64,000 bases of DNA from Pyropia yezoensis (taxonomy: Eukaryota; Rhodophyta; Bangiophyceae; Bangiales; Bangiaceae): positions 22,252,671-22,316,670 of the forward strand of contig CM020619.1 of assembly GCA_009829735.1 (NCBI GenBank), read 5' to 3'. Positions 22,337 to 32,911 of this stretch are shown in pieces. The translations under genes were made by a program, and so were the position numbers. How positions within the stretch are numbered: position 1 is the first letter of the stretch; every line of letters begins with the position of its first letter. The notes beneath the pieces were generated by a model that was not told where the DNA came from, did no database searches, and was given only the letters and a program-made list of their open reading frames with translations.

Positions 22337-22523
22337 TGGTGGGGGGGGTGGGGGGGGGGGGGGGCGCGGTCCCGCTTTGCCCCTGCCGCCGCCGCGTCGC
22401 GCGCGCTATCGGCCGCGGCGGTGGCGGCGGTGGCGGCGGGGCTGTCGCCCACCCTGTACGTGCGGCGGCGGTCGCTGCTGCGGGTGTGGCGGGTCGAGTG
22501 GCGGGAACGGCGGGTGGGGCTAG
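20115..22523 (+). CDS. Low-complexity protein, N-terminal part of a PH-like gene
   Basis: From the ATG at 20115, ADVDAFLTTFYAALAAARRA and AARAALAARVADVRRLMG form credible amphipathic helices near the N-terminus. Most of the following 700 residues are Gly/Ala/Pro-rich, with islands that look coding, for example DAIATLEALRLTVRGLTKP and RSVSSYVAS. No N-terminal domain is recognised. The frame runs into a poly-Gly tract ending in a G15 run (22350-22364), after which it yields only Arg/Pro/Cys-rich sequence to a stop at 22523. A better reading continues in another frame (next entry), so the true 3' end of this exon or frame is uncertain. Long Pro-rich ORFs on the opposite strand are shadows. Confidence 0.5.
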
Positions 22524-23327
22524 CGGTGCGGGTGCCCCCCGGGGGGGGGGGGGCGGCGGCGTGACGCTCGTCATTGGCGCCCCCGTTGGGCCGGTATTGA
22601 CCTCCCGGGGCGGTGGCGGCGGCAGCGTCGCGGGCGGTGGGGTGGGGGGCGGCGGTGGCGGCGGCGGCGGCGGGATGGGGTCGGCGGGTGGTGGGGGCGG
22701 CGGGTTGGGAGCCCCCGGCGCTTCGGTCGCCGGCGGCGACTGGGCGCTGGGCGGCAGCAGCGCCGTCGGCTGGGGCGGCAGCAGCGTCTGTGGCAGCGAG
22801 CGCAGCGGCGGCAACCGAGGCGGTGACGGCGGCGGCGACGGCGGCGGTGGAGGTGGTGGAGGTGGTGGTGGTGGTGGTGGTGTAGGCGGGGGGGGGGTGG
22901 GCCGTCGCGGGTGGTGGCCCTCGACGGGTGTGGGCCGCCGGCGGCGCTGGCGGGCGGCTGCGGGCGGGGCCGCGGCGGCCACGCGTTTGTGGTGGGGGGG
23001 CTGGTGCTGGCGGCGCCCACCGAGGCGGGGCGGGAGGCGTGGCTCGCCGCCCTGCGTGGGCTGTGCCGGGGGGGGGGGGGGCGCCGCCGGGGGGGGGGGG
23101 GGGGTGGGGCTGACGATGGGGGCGGCGGGGCCTGTTTCAGCTCGGGGGTGGGGGGGGTTGGGCGGTTTGGTGGGGCGTCAGGAATGGAAGAAGGTGAGAG
23201 AGGGGGACAGGCGCCAGTGGGGTGCGCGGTGGGCTGGGGCCGCGTGACCGACCGCAACGCATGGCATGGGGGGGGACGGCAGAACTGCCTATTTATCACG
23301 ATACGGTGGCTCCGCATCGGCTGTTGA
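22380..23327 (+). CDS. PH-like domain, C-terminal part, frame broken at G runs
   Basis: Coding character moves between frames. One frame reads LSPTLYVRRRSLLRVWRVEW near 22442-22500. After a G12 run near 22540 another reads VTLVIGAPVGPVL. From about 22902 the original frame reads RVVALDGCGPP, then HAFVVGGLVLAAP and EAGREAWLAALRGL. The last two blocks match the closing strands and C-terminal helix (with its conserved Trp) of pleckstrin-homology domains. PH domains bind phosphoinositides or proteins at membranes; the specific role is unknown. The breaks coincide with homopolymers and a Gly-rich loop, so sequence indels, an intron or pseudogenisation are all possible. Confidence 0.45.
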
Positions 23328-23882
23328 CAACAGAGTGGGCGGGCTCGTCGCACCTCGCCAGGGGGGGGATGTGGGGATTGATGGGGTGAGAAGGATGTGA
23401 GAAGGACAGCTGAGGGGAGGTTTCAGGGGAAGGGGTGGTGGTCGAAGGACACCAATCATGCAGCCGAGGGAGCCCGCGGCCACGGACGGGCCACATGGCC
23501 TGGAGGAAGGCACAAAAGGGTAGAAGCGGGTTGGAAGGAAAAACGGTCTCCAGGCCTGCCGAGCAGACCCTTAAGCACACACACACACGCACACTCGGTC
23601 GGAACAATGAATAACAGAGACGGGGGGGAAGCAAGCGAAGGCCCACAACCCATGTGGTGTGGAGAGATGCCCCTGCGGGACCTCTTCTCCCCACCCTCCC
23701 TACCGGCCACGACGGGTCGCTCCTCCCGCGGCAGAGGGCGACAGAGCACCATGAACAGCGAGCGCAATCGGCAAGCGCCTCACCTCCTGGCTCTCCCTAC
23801 GACAGCCGCGTGAGTTCAAACTCCACGGGGCAGCAGCGCCTAAGCGGGGCGGTAGAGCACCCCCGCAAACGGGTGTCCACAC
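23328..23882. other. Intergenic
   Basis: No gene seen between the convergent PH-like gene and the phycoerythrin gamma gene. A short CA repeat lies at about 23575-23595. Confidence 0.5.
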
Positions 23883-24848
23883 TTAGTCCGTGACCATGGC
23901 CATGGCCACCGACGGGTAGTTGCGGTAGATCTCCTCCTCCGCGTTGCAGTCGCCATGGCCATACACTGTCAGGGCCTCCATAGGCGCCTTGAACGCGGCC
24001 GCCGACGTGGCCGACGCGCTCTGCTGAGCGGCGCGGAACTCGCCAGCAAGCGTCGCTACCCGGCGCTGCTCAGCCTGACCCTTGGCGTGGCCATCCGTGC
24101 AGAAGACCGACGGCCGGTACACGCCACCCGCCGCCGACGGGCGACGCTTCTGGTCAAGCACCACCCGGCACATGTAGTCCTCCGCCTCCGACGATGGCGT
24201 CGCATAGCGGATGCATGTGCCATTCGCCTCGTTGCGGCCGGCCAGGTAGACCGACGCAGACATGGGGTTGTTGCAAAACTGGACCTCCTCGTGGTGGCAC
24301 CCGTGCGCAGCAATTATCGCCTTGCGGCGGTTCTGGAACTTGGCCGTCGCCTTGGCCGCCGGCGACTTCTGGGCCGCCTTAAAGGCCGTGATCCGGTTGA
24401 AAACGCGCTTGAACTCAGCCCCACCGTGCTGGGTCGCCTCGGCGCACTTGGTCGTGTACACCCCGCTGGGCACCGCCGTCCGCTTGTACTGCATGGTGAT
24501 CCCCTTGGCCATGAACTCGTCCGCCTTGGCAAAGATCTTGGCAGCGCCAGACCGCTTGCCACAGTTGGAAAGGGTGTAGATACCAGCCATGGAAGCCGAC
24601 GTCGGGTAGTCAATCAGAGAGGCCCCGCCCGAGCGCTTGTAGGACGCCAGCTTCTTGGGGACGGTGTAGTCCACACCAATCTTGCCAGGCGACTGGAAGC
24701 GGCGCTGGAAGGGGTCCACCACCATCGTAAGGGGGGTGGCCGCCGCCTGGGCGGGCGCCGTCGATGGCGCGCTCATCGTGTTGGCGGTGAAGGCCGAAGC
24801 GCCCACCTTGGCCACAGGGAACATGCCATTGACCGCGAAAGCCGCCAT
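23883..24848 (-). CDS. Phycoerythrin gamma subunit (bilin-bearing phycobilisome linker)
   Basis: 321 residues from the ATG at 24848 (MAAFAVNGMF); the frame extends 45 codons upstream but lacks transit-like character. Gamma subunits sit in the central cavity of (alpha beta)6 phycoerythrin hexamers, link them into phycobilisome rods and carry their own bilins; they are nuclear-encoded in red algae and imported into plastids. Residues about 1-45 fit a transit peptide. The mature part is an internal duplication: SMAGIYTLSNC and GVYTTKCAEATQHGGAEFKR in the first half correspond to SASVYLAGR and GVYRPSVFCTDGHAKGQAEQR in the second, each ending in a helix with AFKAAQ or EFRAAQ. Cysteines at 96, 135, 184, 192, 212, 227, 250 and 301 include the likely bilin attachment sites. 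Single exon. This gene is the best taxonomic marker in the window. Confidence 0.92.
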   Translation of the reverse strand: MAAFAVNGMFPVAKVGASAFTANTMSAPSTAPAQAAATPLTMVVDPFQRRFQSPGKIGVDYTVPKKLASYKRSGGASLIDYPTSASMAGIYTLSNCGKRSGAAKIFAKADEFMAKGITMQYKRTAVPSGVYTTKCAEATQHGGAEFKRVFNRITAFKAAQKSPAAKATAKFQNRRKAIIAAHGCHHEEVQFCNNPMSASVYLAGRNEANGTCIRYATPSSEAEDYMCRVVLDQKRRPSAAGGVYRPSVFCTDGHAKGQAEQRRVATLAGEFRAAQQSASATSAAAFKAPMEALTVYGHGDCNAEEEIYRNYPSVAMAMVTD

Positions 24849-25424
24849 GACGAAAGGAAAGTGAGACTGCGGAAGGATGGAGCAACGATACGCAGAGGGC
24901 GTGAGGGAGACGGAGTGACGCTCAACAGAGTGATGAAGGAGCGACGAGGGTGGCGGATGGCGAAAGATGTGGGGACAGAACAACCTCGGGGGTGACGTCG
25001 GCTGTCTGGGGATCCTGCAACGACGCGATCACGCCAACTGGACCCCGGGGAGACAACTGCCGGAAATGGCATCATTTTGGCCGCCTTCCTCGCCCGAGGT
25101 CGCTGGATTGGCCCCAACGAGCAGGGAAGTCTGACCTCGTCGAAAGAGCGAGAACGTAACCAATCAGAGCCCAGTATCTCGGCAGTAGTTGGAGCTGCTG
25201 AAGATATGCCCGAGACCGTTGTGGACGGGAATTGTACTGAGGGAACACTACTTAAGCATGCGTTTTTGCTCTCAGACACATTACATTGAAATGGCCTTCC
25301 ACTCTTCGCGTTAGGCAAAACGTCGATCCTAACGCATATCTCCCTTGAGCTCGGGTCCCTATCTATGCAAACAGCACACGCTGCGATGTCGATGTGTATT
25401 GCTCTTCTCTCCCACGCCCGTGCG
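24849..25424. promoter_or_regulatory. Shared divergent promoter region, phycoerythrin gamma and aminopeptidase
   Basis: The two start codons are 576 bp apart on opposite strands, so both promoters must lie here or overlap. ATTGG at 25107-25111 (CCAAT on the minus strand) and CCAAT at 25160-25164 (plus strand) stand in divergent arrangement near the middle. No clear TATA box is seen. Confidence 0.45.
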
Positions 25425-28030
25425 ATGGCGTTTGCTCCTGTCTTCTCCGCCGGCGTGACCTCCCGTCGGCTGGCACAGCAGTCGGCTGCTGTGTCTTCTT
25501 CCCTTTTGAACCGGTGCGTTGTAGTGCTATATGATTCGAATCATGCGTATTGTTCCTTTAGGTGGCCCTGTATTGCGGCTGACATCGTGGCGCCGCGCAA
25601 TGGCTGCCACTGACAGTACCCGCTCTTATGCCCCGCTCTTTTTTTTTCTGGTCCTGCCTGTCGTCTGCCCGACATTGCCTTCTCCACGACTTCCCCGCTC
25701 TGCTGTGCGGATATCGTGTTTGCCTGCACGCCGCTGTTCTCTCACAGCACGGCGGGTCGACCAGCCCCCGGTGTGGCAGTCCGCCCTTTTTTTCACCGCG
25801 CCACCGGTGCCGGCTCCCGGGGGCTGTCCGCGCGCTCTGCCGTGTCCACGCCTAAGATGGCGGCGGGTGACAAGAATGGCGCCACAGTAGAGGTGCCCTC
25901 AATTGCTGTGGAGGTTACTGCCGATGCCCCGTCGGGGGAGCTCCTCATCGTCGCTCTGCACGCGGCGGCCTCCCCTTCGGACGACGCGGACGACGCAGAT
26001 GGTGCCGAGGCGGAGAATGAGGAGGACAAGGCCCTGTCGCTGCCTCCCCAGCTGGCTGGCCTTGATGCGTCCCTGTCCGGCGCATTGTCCGAGCTGCTCG
26101 AGGACGCAACCTTTTCTGGCTCAGCGGGCTCCTCCACCCCGATCCTCCGCATGCCCTCGGGGGGTTCAGTCAAGCGGGTGGCTCTCGTTGGCCTCGGCAA
26201 GGCGGGCAGCCCCAAGGTGGACGCCGCTTATCGCGACGCGGGCAGCTTTGCCATCAAGACTGGGTTAACCCTGAAGGCCGCCCAGGCCGTCCGCATGGCG
26301 TTTGCGGACCTTGACTCTCCCACTGGTTTAGCGGCCGTGGCGGAGGGCGCGCACCTGGCCATGTTCTCTGACTCTCGCTTCAAGGGCACCCTTAAGGCCT
26401 CTGTTACAGCAGAGAAGAAACGTGAGGAGCGCCTGCCGCGTACCCTCTCCCTTTCGGGCGTGTCGGTGGCCGCCAGTGATGTGTCTGGCGCCATTGGGCG
26501 GGGCGCCGCCCTGGCGGCTGGCGTGACGCTGACCAAGCAGCTGGTCGCGGCGCCTGCCAACGTAGTGACCCCGACCTCCCTGGCAGAGACGGCGCAGGGC
26601 ATTGCGGCGGCGTTCCCCGACTGCGAGTGTGAGATCCTGGAGCAGGCGGACTGCGAGGCGCTGGGTATGGGATCTTTTCTGGCGGTGGGGCGCGGCTCTA
26701 GTGAGCCGCCCAAGTTTATTCACCTGACGTACAAGCCTGCGGGCGCGAGCGCCGTGAAGAAGGTTTGCCTCGTGGGCAAGGGCATTACATTTGACTCTGG
26801 TGGCTACAACATCAAGGCTGGTGCGGGCAGCATGATCGCATTGATGAAAGTAAGCAGGGGGCTGCAAGGGCGGCGTGCGTGTGGAGCAGCGGGTCTGCTT
26901 TATTTTCTGTCACTTTGGCCGTGCCGCCAGGTCCGCGTGCGCTTGTGTGCAGTGAGGCAGTGTGGCTGTGTTTTCGACCAGGGTGGGTGTACGTGCGGTG
27001 TTTCGGTGCGGTCGATTCAGAACTGTTTTCTGACTCTCTTGTGGTGCCCCTTGCTTGCTGCCTATACTTCTTGCTTGGTCTGCCCTACCGCGTTCCTCGA
27101 CTTGAAAACGCCTAGTTTGACATGGGCGGATCTGGCACCGTTCTGGGAGCAGCGCGGGCGATTGCAGAGCTCAAGCCGAATGTGGAGGTCCACTTCATTG
27201 TCGCCTCGTGCGAGAACATGGTGTCCGCCAACGCCTACAGGCCTGGGGACATCATCACTGCAAGCAATGGCAAGACCATTGAAGTGGGAAACACTGACGC
27301 GGGTACGCTTGTGGGGGCTGTGCTCTGCAAGAGGGTCTGTTGCGCCAGAGCGTCGGCAACAGCGTATCCGAATACTGCAAGCTTTTGCTGTTCAGTGCGC
27401 GGGAGTTTGGTGTGGTTGTCATCGGTGCCCTTCGCGCTTGTCCTGTCCCTCTGCACCAGCTGGCGTATCTGACTCAGTGTTTCGCTGCGTGGTTCTCTAC
27501 CGTCGTGCCTGGTGTGTGGCTTTGTGTTTTTCTTGGTGTGCCTCGTGTGCTGTGTATCGTCTTGTTTAACAGAGGGTCGCCTGTCCCTGGCGGATGCCCT
27601 CGTGTTTGCCGAGAAGCTGGGCGACGTGGATTACATTGTGGACTTGGCCACGCTGACCGGGGCGATGATCGTATCCCTCGGCCACGATGTCGCTGGTCTG
27701 TTCTCCACGAATGACGGCCTCGCGGAAGCACTGACATCGGCCGGCAAGGCCACGGGCGACCCCATGTGGCGGCTGCCGCTGGTGGAATCGTACCGCGAGG
27801 GGCTCAACAGCAGCCTTGCCGACATGAACAACATTGGCGGCAAAGGCGCGGGCTCTATCACCGCGGCTCTCTTCCTGCGCGAGTTTGTCAAGAAGACCCC
27901 GTGGGCACACATTGACATTGCGGGGACGGCGTGGAGTGAGAAGAAGGGCGGCGCCACGGGCTTTGGCGTGCGCGCGCTGTGCCATTGGGTGTCTTCTCTG
28001 GAGAAGGACACGCCGGCGGAAAGCAAGTGA
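25425..28030 (+). CDS. LAP: M17 leucine aminopeptidase, four exons
   Basis: Exons 25425-25513, 25748-26849, 27116-27302 and 27573-28030 join in phase to 611 residues. Introns of 234, 266 and 270 nt begin GTGCGT, GTAAGC and GTACGC and end AG. Di-metal hexameric exopeptidase releasing N-terminal residues from peptides. Family landmarks are complete: K374 and D379 in [14 protein letters not shown], catalytic K386, D399 in FDMGG, and D458, E460, R462 in NTDAEGR, which is split by the third intron. Exon 1 encodes [19 protein letters not shown], and with the start of exon 2 forms a Ser/Arg-rich, acid-poor leader suited to plastid or mitochondrial import. Splicing of exon 1 is inferred from a clean donor, an acceptor (TTCTCTCACAG) and matching phase; the alternative is a start at MAAGDKNG near 25857. 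About the size of plant LAPs. Confidence 0.93.
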
Positions 28031-28270
28031 GCTCTGCACAAGTGGTCTCTTTCTCTCGAACGGGACGCGGCGGTGTGTGAGGTGTGGTGGAGCGCCCTGG
28101 GGCGGAAGTTTCTCTCGAGAGGACCTGTGGACCGAGACATGCACGTGCAGTTCGTTGATCGCCATTGCTGCACCTCTCCTCGGCCCCGGGCAGACCATAC
28201 ATTCTGTATGAAACAACGACAGGGGATCCCCACATGCTCAGGTCGATTCTGCACGGTCACACTGCGTAGC

Positions 28271-31200
28271 TCAACCCACCTCCAGGTCGACTATTCCCCG
28301 CGCGCGCGCGTGAGCGGTCGTAATCCCCACAAACACGTCCTCCAGGCTGCTCTGCGACACACCCCAGTCACGAACCTGGAATTCCTCCCGCGACGCCTCC
28401 ATAACATTAAACACGCGCGCCAGGTCCACGTCTCGGGGCAGGGAATAGCTGACGCTGCCGCCCAGGCTGTCGGGCAGCAGCTCCGCGTCCGAAGAAAACT
28501 CGGAGGTGATAAGGGTGGCCAATTGGGCCACCCGCGACGCCGGGACGGACGCGGTGAGGCGATAGCCCGACGACAGGCGCAACTTGAGCGCCGTCGGCGA
28601 ACCCACCGCGAGTAGCCGCCCCGCAATGATGCCCACTCGGTCACACAGTCGTTGGGCCTCTTCCATCGAATGGGTCGTCAGCATGACGGTTTTGCCCGCC
28701 TTGTGCGTCTGGATGCACTCCCACAGGCGGTAGCGACTGCGAGGGTCGAGCCCCGCAGACGGCTCATCCAGGAGGACAATGGACGGGTTGCCAATGAACG
28801 CGATGGCGACGGACAACCGGCGCTGTGGGAAAGCATGGAGAAAGATCCAACGATAGGAGGCAAGTGCCACAGAAAACATCAACCAGTCAGTCCATGGACA
28901 CCGTCAGCCCGCTGTACCCACCCTCCTCCCCGCAAAGAACAGTCACGCTTTGGCCGCGCACGCTTGCCAGAGGCCGTGCTCTCAACCATACCTTCATGCC
29001 GCCAGAATACTTCATGACCTGCCGCTTGGCAGCCTCGGTAAGCTCCACGCTTGCCAGTCCCGCGGCGACAGCGGCCGGCACGTCCTCCACGCCCTTGAGC
29101 CTCGCGTACAGCACCAGGTGCTCCTCGCCAGTCAGCGTGCCCCACAGCACGTCGTGCTGCGGACACACGCCGAGGCCCCGGTGAATGCCCCGCACGTCGG
29201 ATGAAATGGGGGTGCCGTTGATGAAGACATCGCCGCTCGTGGGCGACAGCAAGCCAGTCAGGATGGCAATCGTGGATGATTTGCCAGCGCCGTTGGCGCC
29301 CAACAGCCCAAAGACGCTGTCTTGGGCGATGACCAAGCTCAGGCCGTCTACTGCCCGCTTGGGCGGCTGGCCAGGGAAGACCTTGACCAAATCCCGGACC
29401 ACCACGCCCGTGGTGCCATCGCCGGCAGCCGCCGCCCGCGCCCGCTCTTCCGCCACATCCGCGGGCTCAGGGGAGGATACCCCCGCCACGGCAGCCTCCT
29501 CGTCCGACTCGGACATGCCTACATCCGATGACTTGACGACGCCCGCAGAGGCCGCCGCCGCCGCTGCGTCTGCGCGGCGCTGGCTGGGAAGCACCCGCCA
29601 ACCCGCCCCCCGCTGCACGCCAAGGAAAAAGAGTGGGTGCTCACGGATGGTCCCCGCGCCGGGGAGGACACGGTCCAGGTACAGGCCAGCCACAAGCAGC
29701 ACCGCCCACTGGGCAACCAAGAAAATAAAGACAGTGCAGAACGGCCCCTCGCCCTCGCACATGCCCAGCGATACCCCTGCATACTCGCCCCCAGAGAACG
29801 TAATACCCTGGCCGCCCACGTTGAACGCAGCTGCAAAATACACCGCGCGCATGAACGCAAAAGAAGGCAGTATGCTGACCGAGTTGAACAGCGACTCATC
29901 CGCATCCGACCTGCGGTACGCACAACGGAGAAGATGACGTGTAGGACAGTAAAACGGAGAGAGGGGCAATGGTAACCCATAAAAAATAAAACAACAACGG
30001 TTAGAATACACTTGCGACGGTGACGAACGAGCACGCAAGCACTGCAAAAGGAAGTCACAATGACAACAAGAACAACGGTCATCCCGCAGAGAGTCGCATA
30101 AACGTACGCGAACAGCGTCCCTAGGTAAGGTCCGCCCATCAGGCTGATAAGAATGACCGAAAACCACCCGAATATCAGGGCCGTCTCAGGAGACGAAAAC
30201 CACGGTGCCAGAACCATCGCCAGTGCGATCATGGTGTGCCCCCACAGGAAAAACAGTGGGACGTATGCCTGTGCATCACAGCAGGATATGTGGTCGAAAG
30301 AGGGGAAAGACAAGCCCAAAAGAAAAGAGATGGCAGAAGGTCGGGCGAGAGTCAGCAACAAAACGCCCACGCGTCCAGGTCACGCAACACCTCTCTCCAT
30401 CCCACCATCCCCAGTGTGACCTCCCTTGGTGCCACAAGCTTTGCTTAGCCACGAGCCACCTGTCACCTTGAAGAAGACACAAAGCACATTGTCCCATGCC
30501 AGGACCGCGAGAAAACGGCAACAGAAAAACGCACCAGCGGCGAGTTATCCGTGAAAAATGCGATGCGGGAAGCAAGCCCCACCGCCACCAGCAGCACTGC
30601 CGCAAAAAAGTACTGGACGTAAAAGCCAAGATAGGTCGCCACCCAGTAGTGGGCAGTGCGGAGGCCATGCATCTGCATCATCTGACGAAGGCCCGTGGTG
30701 CGCTCGTAGACAAGCATCCGCAGGAAGCCCGGCAGGAGAAAGTGGAAAAGCAGTGCGAGCGCAATACCGACAACGAGCTCGATGAAATTATTCTGCGAGA
30801 CAGAGTCCGTCTCTGGGAAACGGCGGAGGTACACGGACGCCGACGCCGTCGGGCCAACCGTGTCCTTGATTACCGCGTCGGTGAGGGAGGAGATACCCGC
30901 AACGATGGGGCACTCCTCTGTGCAGTTGTACTCCAGCACCTCGGAAATGTTGTAAAAGACAGTTGCATCCAGCGTGATGGGATCCGTGGGGGGGGGCGCA
31001 CCAACCACGGCGCCTCCTCCGGCGTAACGGTCAATCGCCAAGGCGGTGGGGTACGCGGGAAAGGCGTTGTTCGACCGGGGCGCCTTGTACATGAGGTCGT
31101 AAAAGGCGACGCGATCGGTGAAGCCCTGCGAGCGGGTGCCATAGAGGGTGTCCACAATGTCTTGGCGGGAGGCCTCCACCAGCGCTTGGTACCGCGCGTC

Positions 31201-31797
31201 CGAGCGGTCTCCCCGAAAAGCGCCGTGCAGCAAGACCCCATCATAGGACGTCTGGGTTGCATTGAAGCCGGTCGGCCCCGCGTCGAGCAGCCCCGGGTAC
31301 ACAGACGGCAGCGACCAACCGCCAAGGAGGCCGCTGCTGTTAGCCGCCGGCGCGTTGGGCCCCGCCCCCGCTGCAAGACACGCAGGAAGCAGCGCTTGGG
31401 GCGTATCGGCAGAGCACGCCTCGTAGTGAACCGAGCCGACGGCAGATGACGGCGCGGCGCCCCCTCCCCCCCCCTCCGCCGTCGCGTCAAGGACGGGCAC
31501 CACAAACGGCCGGGGCTGGAACGGGGCGGTTCTGCATAGCCCCGCCCTCAGCGCCGCCAGGTTGGCCGTGCAAGCATCGGGGCGCACAAACTGGGCCGCC
31601 CAACCGCCCGCAACGGCAGTGGCAAAGGCAGGGATGTCGCCGTCGGGCTTCTCGCGAAACACCCGGGCGAGGAGGGCGAGGAGGACCAGCAGCAGCGGCG
31701 ACACGATGAACTGGCAAACGTTGACGCCGCGTTGACGCCGCTGGTAGTGCCACGTGCGGACAAAGAGGCCACGGGATTGGGAGAGGAAGAGGCCCAT
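28271..31797 (-). CDS. ABCA-family half-size ABC transporter, four exons
   Basis: Exons 31797-30535, 30268-30108, 29910-28992 and 28822-28271 join in phase to 964 residues. Introns of 266, 197 and 169 nt begin GTGCGT, GTACGT and GTATGG. ABCA proteins move lipids or other amphipathic molecules across membranes. Layout: short N-terminus, membrane span 1 (QFIVSPLLLVLLALLA), a large extracytoplasmic loop with several Cys and N-glycosylation-type sites, then five further spans in exons 1-3 ending before YLDRVLPG, an ABCA hallmark. One nucleotide-binding domain follows: Walker A GANGAGKS (about 679-686), signature YSGGMKRRLS split by intron 3, Walker B IVLLDEP (D about 800), H-loop LTTHSMEEA (H about 832). 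One TMD and one NBD make a half transporter, like plant ABCA2-type proteins, so it should dimerise. No close relation of neighbours. Confidence 0.93.
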
Positions 31798-32741
31798 GGT
31801 GGAGGGCAGATGGTCACAGGGGAACAACGAAGCGGGGGGGGGGGGGGAAGGATAGTCGCCGAGCACGCGGCGGCCCCGTTCGCCGCCCACAACCGCCACC
31901 AGCACCCGCTTCCAGCCGCGTCGATGCGAACCGGCTAGTCGCGAAGGTGGGCCCCCACCCCATCCAAGTCTGCGCCGGGTCCGTCGGCGGGGCACTTGAG
32001 GTCACAGGACGGACCAGGTTTCGCGCAGGCGGCGAGGCGGCACCAGCGGCACCATCGGTTGGCTCGGACAAATGGGCTGGCTGGAGGAGAGAAGAACGCT
32101 CGGCCGCCCGACAAAAGGCGGTCGCGTGGACCGTGACGTGTGACTGGGAGTGTGTCCTGGCAGGACCAATGGGCCGACGTTCGTCCGTTGTTCACAGCCC
32201 AGCCTGTCAACCTCGTCACACGCGTGTGCCATCAGTATGGCTCATCGATATGGCGCCGAACAGCAGTACACGGGATTCGCTCAGTGCGTACAGTGTGCGG
32301 TGCGGATAGCGAGTCGTACAGTACTACTGTACGTGAGTACTGTACGTGAGTACAGTACAGTACTGTAGTGAGAACAGTACGCACGCCTCGTGGGGTACGA
32401 GGCTTCTAACATGGGAATTGTAGTTATGAAACTCGATCGTAGTTAAAGCCTCCGTCGCTGCGCCTGCCGTCTTCAAGCACCCGCCGTCCATACAAGGTCT
32501 TGTAGCGGAGGACGTGACGCTTCACGTGGTCGTCGTGCGCATCGTCGACGTCGCCCGAGGTCATGGCCACAGCTGGCGGGCGAAAAACGAGGGCAAAAGC
32601 TGGGCGTATGGTACCGTGAGAGGGGTCCGCAATCGGATCCGCAAAACGTGAAGGCGGTTGCTGGGCCTCTTGCTGAACCACGGTGTAAGCACCGTTGCGC
32701 AGCCCACGACGTCCCGTCACCGCCGCCCTCGCGCACCCGCC
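31798..32741. other. Intergenic, divergent side of the ABCA gene
   Basis: Contains the ABCA promoter side and a GTAC-rich inverted-repeat cluster at about 32315-32375. No gene recognised. Confidence 0.4.
32328..32353. repeat. Two perfect copies of TGTACGTGAGTAC in a GTAC-rich hairpin cluster
   Basis: Copies at 32328-32340 and 32341-32353 are directly abutted. They are surrounded by CAGTACTACTG and AGTACAGTACTGTA, which are largely self-complementary, so the 60-bp block can fold into alternative hairpins. Confidence 0.85.
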
Positions 32742-32911
32742 GTCGTCCTGCCGCTGCCGTCATTCTGCCGCCGCCGTCGTCCTGCCACCGCCGTCGTCCT
32801 ACCGCCGCCGTCGTCCCGCCGCCGCCGTCGTCCTGCCGCTGCCGTCTCCCTGCGGTCACCGTCTTCCCGCCGCTGCCATCGCCCTGCCTCTATCGTCTCT
32901 CTGTCGCCTGC
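32742..32911. repeat. 17-bp minisatellite, about 8 clear copies
   Basis: Units such as GTCGTCCTGCCGCTGCC, GTCGTCCTGCCACCGCC and GTCGTCCCGCCGCCGCC repeat head to tail without gaps from 32742 to 32877, with two degenerate units to 32911. As 17 is not a multiple of three, ORFs through it rotate through all frames, giving spurious Pro/Ser-rich peptides. Confidence 0.85.

Noticed and set aside
21591-22982. 463-residue Pro-rich minus-strand ORF
   Set aside because: Complement of GGC/GGT repeats in the PH-like gene; composition only, no motif.
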